DNA of 64,000 nucleotides from Leptospira kirschneri serovar Cynopteri str. 3522 CT (GTDB taxonomy: Bacteria > Spirochaetota > Leptospiria > Leptospirales > Leptospiraceae): assembly GCF_000243695.2 (NCBI RefSeq), contig NZ_AHMN02000022.1:62001-126000 (forward strand), read 5' to 3'. Below are positions 1 through 24,035 of this stretch, piece by piece. The notes under the pieces are model-generated. The model made no database searches. It worked only from the letters and a program-made list of their open reading frames with translations, and was not told the DNA's origin. Each line of letters begins with the position of its first letter. Position 1 is the stretch's first letter. The position numbers and the translations under genes were made by a program.

Positions 1-16
1 CAAAATCCTAAGTAGT

Positions 17-1249
<1,233 letters not shown>

Positions 1250-1286
1250 CCGGGATTTCCAAAAACAACTTAACTTTTTACTACTG

Positions 1287-2627
<1,341 letters not shown>

Positions 2628-2665
2628 GTTTAGCGTAAGGTGGAAAAAAGAGAAAGATCTTGTAC

Positions 2666-2850
2666 TTAACGTGAATTCGTAGAGAAATCCATGATTCATT
2701 TTTCTGAAAAAAATTGGAATCTGAACCTACAGATTTTTTCTAAAATGTAGGAACTACCACAGAAAGCTTTCTCCTTCCACTCTGAAATCTGACCTCATCC
2801 ACTAAAATGTAGGAACTCATACTTTTAGAAAATTAGAAAGTGACTCTTAC
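2666..2850 (+). repeat. GTGGGAACT-family repeat, degenerate copy
   Basis: It begins with TTAACGTGAATTCG, close to the 15-bp end of the best copy at 9975-10198, continues with the shared ctgaaaaaaattggaatctgaac block, and carries two TGTAGGAACT cores (near 2745 and 2808) followed by the shared actcatacttttagaaaatt block. The right-hand inverted end is not recognisable, so the boundary is approximate. Confidence 0.6.
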
Positions 2851-2918
2851 ATTGATAATACACGATTACTCATCGAGCATATCCCGTTTACTCTGAAACA
2901 GAACTTTACAATAAAAAT

Positions 2919-3015
2919 TAGAATTGTTAAAAAATGAATTCTCCATCTGTTTTATGGAAATAGTCGATTGAAGCAGTTTTGTTAAACTGAACTATAGAAT
3001 TTTTCAACAACTCTA
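2919..3015 (-). repeat. TA-flanked short inverted-repeat element, copy A
   Basis: About 97 bp. The left end is TAGAATTGTTAAAAAATGAA and the right end is the inverted form AATTTTTCAACAACTCTA. The interior contains the shared block tcgattgaagcagttttgtt. Five further copies occur in the window (22527, 26073, 41809, 42103, 51951). Copies A, B and C run opposite to D, E and F. Confidence 0.7.
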
Positions 3016-3175
3016 TTATAATGGAACATTATTTCAGGAAGTTGATACGATTTATCCAATCGATTTCGAAGCGTCGAGTAAGGTGCTCCTCTCATAAGTT
3101 TATTCCATTGAAGATTTATGTTTTGTAAAACGATCATTTTTCTTTTGAATATCGCAACGATTATCCTTCTTATAG

Positions 3176-3282
3176 TAACGCGAGTAAAGAAATCCCTTTC
3201 ATGAAATAGGCATAAATCATTTTTCTAAATGTAGAAACTTTACTTTTAGAATTTTTTATCGTTTTACACTGAACGCAGTTTA
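3176..3282 (+). repeat. GTGGGAACT-family repeat fragment
   Basis: A fragment starting at aacgcgagtaaagaaatc and including tgtagaaactttacttttagaatttttt followed by cactgaacgcagttta, an eroded version of the right-hand end CCGAACTCACGTTAA. It abuts the downstream gene region. Confidence 0.45.
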
Positions 3283-3319
3283 TATTACATTATTTATAAC
3301 TTATTCAAAAATTACGGAA

Positions 3320-4735
<1,416 letters not shown>

Positions 4736-5817
4736 ATTTCCTCAGCAAGACCTGGTCGATTTATATCCGTTCCAAATTGGATGGGGGAAGGTACAAAGAT
4801 GAAGACTAACGTAAATAAAATCAACAGACCACCAATCCTTCGAACTCGATCCAAGGGAACCGTCGAGTCAGGAACAAAAGGATGTTCTATTTTTATGATG
4901 AAATAAATCAGGAAACCCCACAGTAACCAGGAAAAATTCCACAAACATAGGAACAAAAAACAAATAAAAAGATAATAAATCCAATTTCTATATCTTTCAC
5001 CAAAAACGGAATAAATCACATGACCGCCGTCCAGTTGACCGAATGGAAGTAAATTGATCGCCGTTACAAGAAGCCCGACCCAACCCGCCTGAGCCAGAGG
5101 ATGAATCCAGACGTCTTGAACGGCAGGATTAAAAGGTCCTAAAATCCATTGATTTACGAAAATTGTAAAAATAGATTCTCCAAAAGAAATGATTCCTGGA
5201 TTTCCTTTTACACTTTCCATCGGAACCAAAGAAGACATATAGATTCCTATCACATAACAAGGTACGGAAAGAATCAAACTCATAAGAGGACCCCAGATTC
5301 CTATATCAAAGAGCTGTTTTTTATTCCGGATCGGTTCCAAAATTCGAATGACAGCACCCATAGTTCCAATTGGAGCTAATGGAATCGGTATAAAATACGG
5401 CCAGGTTACTTGAATACCGTAATAACGGGCCGCTAAAAAATGCCCCATCTCGTGAGCTAAAAGAATTATAATCAAAGAAAGAGAATATGGAAGTCTAAGA
5501 AAAAACAATTCCTTCAAGGATTCAGTCGATAAAAAAGGAATACTGAAAAATTCACTTTGAAATGTAAGAGTCAAAAAGGTTAATACAAACAAGATTAGGT
5601 GTGTTGAAAATTTATATCGTTTCAATTTTATATTCTATTCTTATTAGAAAGAATCCTCTTTACATCATATCACGAATTTTGAACCTTTTCCTTAACAGTT
5701 CTCATTCAAATTAAACCGGCATAATAATTTCTAAAATTTATCTTCCCAAGTTTTTGAAAAAAAATGTCGAATTGTTTCAGAAAGGTCAATTGTAGTTTTG
5801 GGAAAAATGGAGATTAG

Positions 5818-6540
<723 letters not shown>

Positions 6541-6606
6541 AGATTCGTTTTGAAAATTTACGACTCTAAGAACTTTGAAATGTAAATCCTACAATCTTAA
6601 GAAGAA

Positions 6607-6627
6607 ACCCCGCAAAAGTTACGGGGT
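6607..6627 (-). terminator. short GC-rich hairpin between convergent cysE and rlpA
   Basis: Stem ACCCCG/CGGGGT with a 9-nt loop. Read on the minus strand the stem is followed by TTTCTTCTT, so it best serves the rlpA-like gene. It lies 40 bp beyond the end of that gene and 66 bp after cysE. Confidence 0.6.
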
Positions 6628-6666
6628 CGTTAAACGAGGAAACGATTTTTTAAAATTTAGAGACGG

Positions 6667-7578
6667 TTATTTTTTCGGAATGAAACAATCAATTCCATCG
6701 TTCTTTAACTTTGACTTCAACGATTCCGCCTCAGTTCTACTTGCGAAATCCCCTAATTGAATTACAAACAAACCGTCTCTTGCAAATAGGAAAGTTTTTT
6801 CACCGTATTCTTGTCCAAGATTGGACTTATAAGATTCGGCTCTAGATTGCTCCCGAAAAACGCCTACTTGAACGGTATATCCCTTAGGAGCACCTTTGAT
6901 GTATTTTCCACCGGCAATCGGTTTGTTTTGATAATCCGATTTTTGAGGATTTAATTTTTCAGGTTTTCCATCTTCTAAAAGAGCTTCGTCGTCGTCTGAG
7001 TTTTCGAGATCTTCAGATTCCTCATTTGTAGCTCCTCCACGTTTTACTACTTTAATACCTACTTTAGCAATACCTACATCTTTAAAATCCAAAGTATCCG
7101 CTGCTCTTTCGGAAAGATCAATGATTCTATCCTTTACAAAAGGCCCTCTATCGTTAATACGAACTATTACTTCTTTTTGATTTTCTAAATTTTGAACTCT
7201 AATGATGGAACCCAAAGGAAGTGTTGGATGCGCCGCAGTTAGTTTTGTTTTATCAAATTTTTCTCCGCTTGCAGTTGGTTTACCGTGAAACTTTGCGCCA
7301 TACCAGGAAGACATCCCAACTTCGTCAAAATCTCCGGAAGAAGAATTTGTTTTTTCAGGTGGTTGAGCCTTTGCGTATTTTTCAACGCTCAGTTCTTCTT
7401 CGAAAGATCTACGCGCAGGTTTTTGAGAAACGAAGTTTGGATTAGAATCCATCGGAATGATTTCTTTTTCAAAAAAAATCTCCGACGGATCTCCGGAAGC
7501 GCTGACGCTTCGTTTAGATTCTACCGACGCACAAGACGTAAAAATAATCAGGGCGGTTAAGATTGCTATTTGTTTCAT
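6667..7578 (-). CDS. rlpA: RlpA-like septal ring lipoprotein with SPOR domain
   Basis: A 303-residue lipoprotein. The signal peptide ends in a lipobox IIFTSC (Cys16). Residues about 88-178 form the double-psi beta-barrel of the RlpA family (SSWYGAKFHGKPTASGEKFD, then PLGSIIRV and INDRGPF), which in some bacteria is a lytic transglycosylase acting on denuded peptidoglycan. A charged linker follows, and residues about 226-303 are a SPOR domain that binds septal peptidoglycan. The order (lipobox, DPBB, SPOR) is classical. It faces away from the divergent TPR gene at 7684, with about 105 bp between. Whether it is catalytic or structural is not shown by sequence alone. Confidence 0.88.
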   Translation of the reverse strand: MKQIAILTALIIFTSCASVESKRSVSASGDPSEIFFEKEIIPMDSNPNFVSQKPARRSFEEELSVEKYAKAQPPEKTNSSSGDFDEVGMSSWYGAKFHGKPTASGEKFDKTKLTAAHPTLPLGSIIRVQNLENQKEVIVRINDRGPFVKDRIIDLSERAADTLDFKDVGIAKVGIKVVKRGGATNEESEDLENSDDDEALLEDGKPEKLNPQKSDYQNKPIAGGKYIKGAPKGYTVQVGVFREQSRAESYKSNLGQEYGEKTFLFARDGLFVIQLGDFASRTEAESLKSKLKNDGIDCFIPKK

Positions 7579-7683
7579 AGTTTCCTCGGTCCTATTGATT
7601 CCTTTAACAAATCGGTTAAACCGGAAAAAACCATTACAACTTTTTGAGTCGCGCGGGTTCTAAATCAATCCGATAGTTGTAAT

Positions 7684-8583
7684 ATGACCGGGACGGATAT
7701 AAACAAAAAATTCAACCAGGCTCTGACCTTAGAAAAAGAAGGTAAATATCCGGAAGCAGTTCGACTTTATGAAGATTTAATTGAATCACAACCTAAATAT
7801 CAGAAATCTTATCTCAATTTAGGGGCACTTTATTCTAAACAAGGTAACTCTAAAAAAGCGATCGAGATCTATCAAAAAGCACTACAGATCGGAAAATCAC
7901 CCGAACTTTACTATAACATTGGAATCGAACTTTATAGAACCGGTGAAACAGAGACGGCAATTCGGTCTCTTAAAAAATCTTTAGAAATTGAAAAGAGATT
8001 TTTAAAGTCGCATATCCTGCTCGCGTATTGTTATAGACAACTCGAGAAGGATGATAAAACCGAACTTTATCTTACAAATGCGATTCGGTTAGATCCGAAA
8101 AATCGAATGGCTCTTACAGCTCTTGCAACTCTATATTTTGAAAAAGAACGTTGGAAAGACTGTCTTGAAACGGCAAACAAAGTAAATAAACTCTTTCCGA
8201 ACGATTCCAGAATGCAGGTGCTTCTTTCCGAAGTTCATACCCGTTTAGGAAATTTTAAACAGTCTTTTGAAATTCTTAAACAAGCGACTTCACGATCGAA
8301 AGGATTTACTCGTTTTTCAGACGTAGTCGAAGAATCCAAAAAAAATCCAGAAGAAGCGGCTTTCTTTAATTCATTAGAAAAGCTTACAAAAAATAAATTG
8401 GATGAATTCCGATCGAAACTCGAAATGAATCAGGAAAATCCAGAAGACTTCTCTCCCCCAAACCCTCAGGATGCACTTGATCTTTCTTTGATGTATTTAT
8501 TCCATGGCGACAAAGAACGAGCTCTAAAGTACATGCTTTATGCACAAAAACAATTGGAAGAAAACCCGCAGAACGATATCTGA
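7684..8583 (+). CDS. tetratricopeptide repeat protein
   Basis: A 299-residue soluble protein with no signal peptide. At least five consecutive TPR units can be read from residue 6 onward (for example KKFNQALTLEKEGKYPEAV, SYLNLGALYSKQGNSKKAI, ELYYNIGIELYRTGETETAI), each with the W/L-G-Y-A-P spacing. The C-terminal ~90 residues are charged and end in a further helical pair. Such scaffolds bind partner proteins, and no enzyme is indicated. A second TPR-like protein follows 57 bp downstream on the same strand. Confidence 0.8.
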   Translation: MTGTDINKKFNQALTLEKEGKYPEAVRLYEDLIESQPKYQKSYLNLGALYSKQGNSKKAIEIYQKALQIGKSPELYYNIGIELYRTGETETAIRSLKKSLEIEKRFLKSHILLAYCYRQLEKDDKTELYLTNAIRLDPKNRMALTALATLYFEKERWKDCLETANKVNKLFPNDSRMQVLLSEVHTRLGNFKQSFEILKQATSRSKGFTRFSDVVEESKKNPEEAAFFNSLEKLTKNKLDEFRSKLEMNQENPEDFSPPNPQDALDLSLMYLFHGDKERALKYMLYAQKQLEENPQNDI

Positions 8584-8640
8584 TCTGATTTATCCAAAGA
8601 TAAATTTTAGAAAAACGTTAAGTATTAATCCCTATATTTT

Positions 8641-9884
<1,244 letters not shown>

Positions 9885-9885
<1 letters not shown>

Positions 9886-9960
9886 TACTCAGAACTATAA
9901 AATAAAGTACTCAATATTCTGCACTAAAACAGTGTTTTGTAATAAAGGTTTACTGCATGT
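9885..9960 (-). repeat. third-family AT-rich repeat (GAGTAC type), reverse copy
   Basis: The reverse complement reads gagtactttattttatagttctgagtat, nearly identical to the segment at about 49701-49730. A tttactgcat block at the other end also recurs near 22295. Boundaries are approximate. Confidence 0.5.
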
Positions 9961-10400
9961 CCCAAGACCTAATTTTAACGTGAGTTCGGCCTAAGGAATC
10001 TATGATTCTGAAAAAAGCTGGAATCTGAACTCTACAGATTAACTCTTTAAATGCGGGAACTACCGCAAAACTTAGGTTTGTCTGTAAAATGATGTGGAAA
10101 CGAACCACTGTAAATCACGATTTTAGGAGCAAATTCTAAAATTGTAGGAACTCATACTTTTACTTTTAGAGAAATTTTTTACACCGAACTCACGTTAAAA
10201 TAGATTTAAATTTTGACGATGACCGCAAAACAACGATTTTGTGTAAAAATCTGATTAGATAATGATTCTTTTATATCTCATAGTAGTTCCCACAATTTAC
10301 AAAGTTTAACTGTAAGTCCATGATTTGTGAGAGTTCCTACATCTATTTTTTTACGAAAAAACTGACTAAGATAAAACGGATTCCAATCCTGCCATAACAA
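9886..10400. other. gene-free interval made almost entirely of repeats
   Basis: A 515-bp interval between the TPR-like gene and the convergent folP. It contains a GAGTAC-type repeat (9885-9960), the best-preserved GTGGGAACT-family element (9975-10198) and further fragments of the latter at about 10270-10350 (agtagttcccacaatttaca and gagttcctacat). No coding sequence is apparent. Confidence 0.7.
9975..10198 (+). repeat. GTGGGAACT-family element with perfect 15-bp inverted ends
   Basis: The left end TTAACGTGAGTTCGG (9975-9989) is exactly inverted at the right end CCGAACTCACGTTAA (10184-10198). The 224-bp unit contains gcgggaactaccgc, a second tgtaggaactcatacttttac core, and the shared blocks ggaatctgaac and attctaaaattg. 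No obvious target duplication flanks it. The architecture is that of a small non-autonomous inverted-repeat element; mobility is inferred, not shown. Confidence 0.75.
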
Positions 10401-11243
10401 TTATATATTCATTAAACTCCAAATTTTTAAAGCTTGTTTTAAATTTTTAGGTTCGTGAGTTCGAATATATTCTACATTTTGAATACATAAATACAGTTCG
10501 GCAATTACGGTAGGAATTTCCCTTTCTTCCACTTTCAAACCTCCGAGTGCATTTCCTAAAAATGATTTTTTTGTAACTGAGACCATCATCGGAGAAAATT
10601 CTTCCTGAAGAGTTTTAATTTTTCTTAATACTTCAAAACTAACCTGAAAATCGGGACTAAGAAAAAAACCCATTCCAGGATCAAAGATCAATTGTTCTTG
10701 TGCAATTCCTGCGTTTAACAAAACTTTTTTTCTTTCTCGGAAAAATCGTACAATTTCTGAAACTACACAATTTGTTGTTAAATGTGATTTTGTTTCAGCA
10801 CGATTAGAATGATTATGAGAATACATCAAAATGAACTTTCTATCGCTTCCAGCATATTGCGAAATTTCTCGAATAGATTCTTCATCCACAAAACCTCGGA
10901 TATGATTGATAAATTCCACACCTGCAGATAAAGAATTAGCAATTACTTGAGGCTGAAAAGAATCCACGGAAACACGAACTCCTTTTGCAACTAAATCCGG
11001 AATCAGATTTTTCATTCTTACCCATTCTATTTCGGAACCAATCAAACTTGCTTGAATATTAGAAGACTGAGCTCCTATATCAATCACATCTGCGCCTTGA
11101 TCTAAAAGAGAATTCGCTTTTTCAGAAGAAGATTTAAAAGTAAGATACTTTCCCCCATCAGAAAATGAATCTTCGGTAATATTCAATACTCCAAAGATCT
11201 TTGTAGAATAACTTGAAGAATTCGAATCTTGTCTACTTTCCAT
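10401..11243 (-). CDS. folP: dihydropteroate synthase, Sul-like type
   Basis: Condenses dihydropterin pyrophosphate with p-aminobenzoate to dihydropteroate in folate synthesis. The 280 residues cover the full TIM barrel: GVLNITEDSFSDGG (18-31), DVIDIGAQSSNIQ (52-64), SVDSFQP (92-98), DPGMGFFLSP (188-197), SVTKKSFLG (222-230) and RTHEP (261-265). Several of these differ from classical FolP (TPDSF, GGESTRPGA, SRKS, RVHD) and instead resemble the plasmid sulfonamide-resistance enzymes as I remember Sul1 (LTEDSF, IDSFQP, EIVRFF, DPGMGFFLSP, KSFLG, RTHxP). The TRP of the pABA loop reads SNI here. It stands alone on the minus strand, flanked by repeats downstream and divergent from the OmpA-family gene. 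The enzyme family is certain; drug insensitivity is inference. Confidence 0.88.
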   Translation of the reverse strand: MESRQDSNSSSYSTKIFGVLNITEDSFSDGGKYLTFKSSSEKANSLLDQGADVIDIGAQSSNIQASLIGSEIEWVRMKNLIPDLVAKGVRVSVDSFQPQVIANSLSAGVEFINHIRGFVDEESIREISQYAGSDRKFILMYSHNHSNRAETKSHLTTNCVVSEIVRFFRERKKVLLNAGIAQEQLIFDPGMGFFLSPDFQVSFEVLRKIKTLQEEFSPMMVSVTKKSFLGNALGGLKVEEREIPTVIAELYLCIQNVEYIRTHEPKNLKQALKIWSLMNI

Positions 11244-11336
11244 CTTTAAAAACTCAGATATAAGACCGATACTCTAAGTAAGATCCTGAATTTAAACTAA
11301 AAACAATAATCCTTACATTCTTTTCGGAGCGGGTTC

Positions 11337-13400
<2,064 letters not shown>

Positions 13401-13409
13401 GGAGTTTTC

Positions 13410-14563
<1,154 letters not shown>

Positions 14564-14564
14564 C

Positions 14565-15884
<1,320 letters not shown>

Positions 15885-16375
15885 TAGATATTGTAGATCA
15901 AATCGATTTTTCACTTTCTACTTGGATTCGGACAAATCTCCACAATCCTAGATTGAATCGTATTCTTTCTAAAATCAATCGTGGAGAAGTATTTCTATTG
16001 ATACTTCTTCCTTTTCTTTATTTAAAAAATGATCTTCCAATTGTTTGGTATTGGGTGTTACTTTTTACCGGTTTAGTCACTTATACAAACGATCGTTTTG
16101 TACTTTTTCTTAAAAAGCTCATCGCAAGAAAAAGACCTCTCATTACGGTCGCTGGAAAAGTTGATTCTAATCCGGACATGAAACATTCGTTTCCTTCCGC
16201 TCACGCCGCCAATTCCATGACGGCCGTTTTGATTCTTGTACTGTTGTTTAAATTTTCTCCGGCTCTGATTTTAATCAGTTTTTTAGCCGGAGTAGGAAGG
16301 TTACTTTCTCTTCATCACTTTGTGAGCGACGTGATAGGTGGTTGGATGATCGGAACTATTTTCGGTTTTTTTGGT

Positions 16376-17559
<1,184 letters not shown>

Positions 17560-17612
17560 GATCAATAGTGTTTCCGGACTGGTCGGTAAAGTACGTCCAG
17601 AATTTCTTTGTG

Positions 17613-18552
<940 letters not shown>

Positions 18553-18556
<4 letters not shown>

Positions 18557-19431
18557 AATTCTTCTTTTTCTAAAAACTCCGCTGGTAACGGTTTTCCATT
18601 TAGATCCAGTCCTTTACTGAAAAACCATTCCATCACTTCGGGAGTTACTTCTCCGGGAAATGGGACTTCCTTATTTTCGTTCTCGGAAGATTGGAAAAAA
18701 CCGTCTTGTTGGAATTCTTGTTCCGGGATTACGATCTCTTCCGATTGGAAAACTTTTTTAACCGATACGAATATGATGGATAAGCTAAAAAAAGACCAAA
18801 GGAGAGCAATCAAATATCCCAAAACGATTACTGATTTCGGAACTACTTGAGAAGAATTTGCTCCCGTTATCCAAGCCGCCATAATCCCCGCATCCGTATA
18901 TGCTATGTTCCCAGTAAAATCTAAAAGGTCGTATAAACTATAAAGAGAAATACTCGTTCCTATAAAAACGAGAACGAATCGATTGATTCTAAAATTAAAA
19001 ATTCCAAGCAATACAAATCCTAAACCCCAAAAAATTCCGGTATATTGTGCAAGGTTTCCAGGTTTGGAATAAGAGATTGTCATCAGTAAAAGAATCGTTC
19101 CAAAAGAAATCAAAGTGGGACGTATCATTTTTCCGGAAAAACCTCGGTTTAATAAAAAACCTCCCATTAAACAAGATCCTAAATATCCAGCGGATACTAC
19201 AAAAATAAAAAATCCACTTCCTGAACTTGCTATGGTTTCTCCGGATTCGTTTCCGTGAAGTTCGATCGTATGAACAGAGCCACCGGTCAACAAAGCAGCG
19301 ATCGCGTGACCAATTTCATGGATAAATACGATAAAATCTTTTAGATAACCTACAAGATGATGATCCCAAAAAGAAAAAAGCGTGAGCGCTATAGATATAA
19401 AAATCGTCAGTCTGAGAAATCGATTTCCCAT
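18553..19431 (-). CDS. M50-like membrane metallopeptidase family protein
   Basis: A 292-residue polytopic membrane protein with [14 protein letters not shown] near residue 38, the zinc motif of the peptidase M50B-like family. Seven or so hydrophobic stretches follow. I do not find a clear second motif LDG as in true site-2 proteases, so metal binding or activity is less certain than for the protein at 4699. The C-terminal ~50 residues are acidic and soluble. It is coupled to the UXS-like gene by a 4-bp overlap. Confidence 0.75.
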
Positions 19432-19574
19432 CGATTTAGTTATCGGCAGTTTTTTTTATTTCCGAAAGAATTTAGAGTTTGTTCCAAACCTTACAAATCA
19501 ATCTCCTTTGAATCCCAATCGTTCCCACAAAAACGTCATATTGAATGATTTATAGTTTTTTTAGTATTCTTTTG

Positions 19575-19841
19575 TTAGCGTGAATTCAAAGTAAGAAACT
19601 CACGATTCTGAAAAAAATTGGAATCTGAACTTTACAGATCAATTTCTTAATGTGGGAACTACCACTTATTTCCATTTAGAATTTAGACAATTCCCGCTGT
19701 CTGAGTTTGAGAAATCACATGGATTATCAAAATAATCTTAGAACGTGGGAACTACCTCAAATCACGATTTTACAAACAAATTCTAAAATTGTAGGAACTA
19801 TTACTTTTAGAAAATTTTTCTTACGTTCCTGCTCACGTTAA
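19575..19841 (+). repeat. GTGGGAACT-family element, left of a tandem pair
   Basis: It starts TTAGCGTGAATTC and ends GCTCACGTTAA, imperfect versions of the 15-bp ends at 9975-10198. It contains atgtgggaactaccac near 19650, gtgggaactacctc near 19745 and gtaggaactattacttttag near 19793. Confidence 0.65.
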
Positions 19842-20007
19842 ATAACGCGAGTTCGGTATAAGGATCTGTTTCCTAAAATTTCGTTTTATCGTGAAAAATG
19901 AATGTGGGAACTCTTACAAAACCTTGAAATTGTCGTAAATACTAAAATTGTGGGAACTACCACTTTTAGAAAATTCTTTCTCATTTTCTAATGCGCACCC
20001 ATGTTAA
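19842..20007 (+). repeat. GTGGGAACT-family element, right of a tandem pair
   Basis: It begins with ataacgcgagttcgg directly after the preceding element and ends near cacccatgttaa. Inside are gtgggaactcttac and gtgggaactaccac cores. The ends have drifted from the consensus. Confidence 0.55.
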
Positions 20008-20285
20008 ATATTCATTTTTTATAGTTAAAATTCGGTGAGAGTTCCTACATTTCAAAGTTCTACCGTAAATTATAGATTTGTGGGAGTTCCTACATTTTTG
20101 CGAAACTCAATCTCAGAGTCGTTCGAAAAAGTCAACAAACGGGTTTCATGGTCTAAGTCTGCAAGAGCGCCCGTCGAAAGCGAGATACTGGGCCTTCTTA
20201 GCGCCGTCAAATCAAGAATATCGCACTTCGAACTGTCTTATGTTCAGGAATCATACTAATCTTAGTAAGGGGCATTCAACGGCCT

Positions 20286-21983
<1,698 letters not shown>

Positions 21984-22462
21984 GATCCGTTACATCAAAA
22001 ATAAACCTGAAGTATTTAAAACAAGAAATTCAAATAATGTTTCAAAAGAAAAAAATATAGAATGGCCCTCTCGTCAAATCGAAAACGTATAAAAAACGAT
22101 CAATAAAAATTGAATATAAATTTTGTTAGAAATTACTTCAAAAACTTATCGTTTTTATTGCATTTAAACTTTTAAAACGAATTTCTGTTTAAATTTTATC
22201 TTACTACCCGGACACATGAAAATAGTACCAAGTTATTAACGACCGAATTTACGAAAAAAATAGTATTACTTAAAAAATACCGCAAATTCGGGATTTACTG
22301 CATTTTAAAGCAGGACCAAAATATTCAAATTTTTGAAACAATCTAACCCAAGTATTCTATTCATGCGTCCGAGCAGTAAAAATCCATCCCATCACTTAAG
22401 GATATCTTTCATTAAATTTTAATGTTTTCCATTTAAATCCAGAATTTGAACTTTAAGTGATA

Positions 22463-22520
22463 TTACTGATTTCTATAAAATTGAGTACTGCAAATCTTGT
22501 TTCAGTACAAAACGCAGGTA
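22463..22520 (+). repeat. third-family AT-rich repeat (GAGTAC type)
   Basis: attactgatttctataaaattgagtactgcaaat is nearly the same as 49649-49682. The copy breaks off at the TA-flanked element copy B, as if that element had landed within or beside it. Confidence 0.5.
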
Positions 22521-22526
22521 TGTTAT

Positions 22527-22629
22527 TAGAATTGTTGAAAAATTAATTTTCCATCTTGTTTCTATTTCATGAAATGGTCGATCAAAGTAGTTCTGTTAAA
22601 TGCAACTATGGAATTTTTCAAAAATTCTA
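22527..22629 (-). repeat. TA-flanked short inverted-repeat element, copy B
   Basis: Left TAGAATTGTTGAAAAATTAA and right GGAATTTTTCAAAAATTCTA pair as terminal inverted repeats. The interior block atggtcgatcaaagtagttctgtt matches the other copies in the same orientation as A and C. Confidence 0.7.
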
Positions 22630-23032
22630 TTATATAATTCTGAGTAGCTCTAAAATTGATGTAAGCTTATTCTATATAAATCATCATAAAATGAGTAACA
22701 GTCAATTTTTTCGTTTGTCATAAATTAAACGATTATTTCAAAAACAAATCGAATATGAGAATTTTTCTACTTAGAACTTAAAGTAGAATCTTTATTACAA
22801 AAACCCATTTGAGTACTCTGTTATATAGTTATCTGAAATAATTTTAGTCGTTTTAAATTTTACGAAAAAGAACCGTTTTTTTAAATCTGAAGTTTAAAAT
22901 AAATTCCAATTTTGTATAAAACCACGTGTCTTGCGGTTATCATAAAATTTTTTATAGAGATTTCAGATAAAAATCTAAATAAAACTTTTCCAGGAATCTT
23001 GCCATACCGATCGACAAAAAAAGGATAGGTTT

Positions 23033-24018
<986 letters not shown>

Positions 24019-24035
<17 letters not shown>

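Larger units (their letters stand above)
2628..3319. other. gene-free interval with dispersed repeats
   Basis: This 692-bp AT-rich stretch between the MATE gene and the convergent beta-propeller gene has no convincing reading frame. It holds two degenerate GTGGGAACT-family repeats (2666-2850 and 3176-3282) and one TA-flanked short inverted-repeat element (2919-3015), each listed separately. No strong terminator hairpin was seen. Confidence 0.7.
19432..20285. other. gene-free interval with two adjacent repeat elements and a GC-richer block
   Basis: An 854-bp interval. Two GTGGGAACT-family elements stand end to end at 19575-19841 and 19842-20007. Further cores (gtgagagttcctacat, tgtgggagttcctacat) are at about 20035-20095. 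From about 20110 to 20285 base composition becomes noticeably richer in G+C and the repeats stop. Frames crossing this block have no recognisable family, and I do not call a gene. Confidence 0.6.
21984..23032. other. 1-kb AT-rich gene-free interval with nested repeats
   Basis: No credible reading frame. The right half carries a GAGTAC-type repeat (22463-22520) immediately followed by the TA-flanked element copy B (22527-22629) and then another fragment tctgagtagc. Related fragments occur near 22290 (atttactgcatt) and 22810 (gagtactctgttatatagtt). Base composition is about three-quarters A+T. It contains the upstream regions of both the MCP and the TonB-like gene. Confidence 0.6.
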
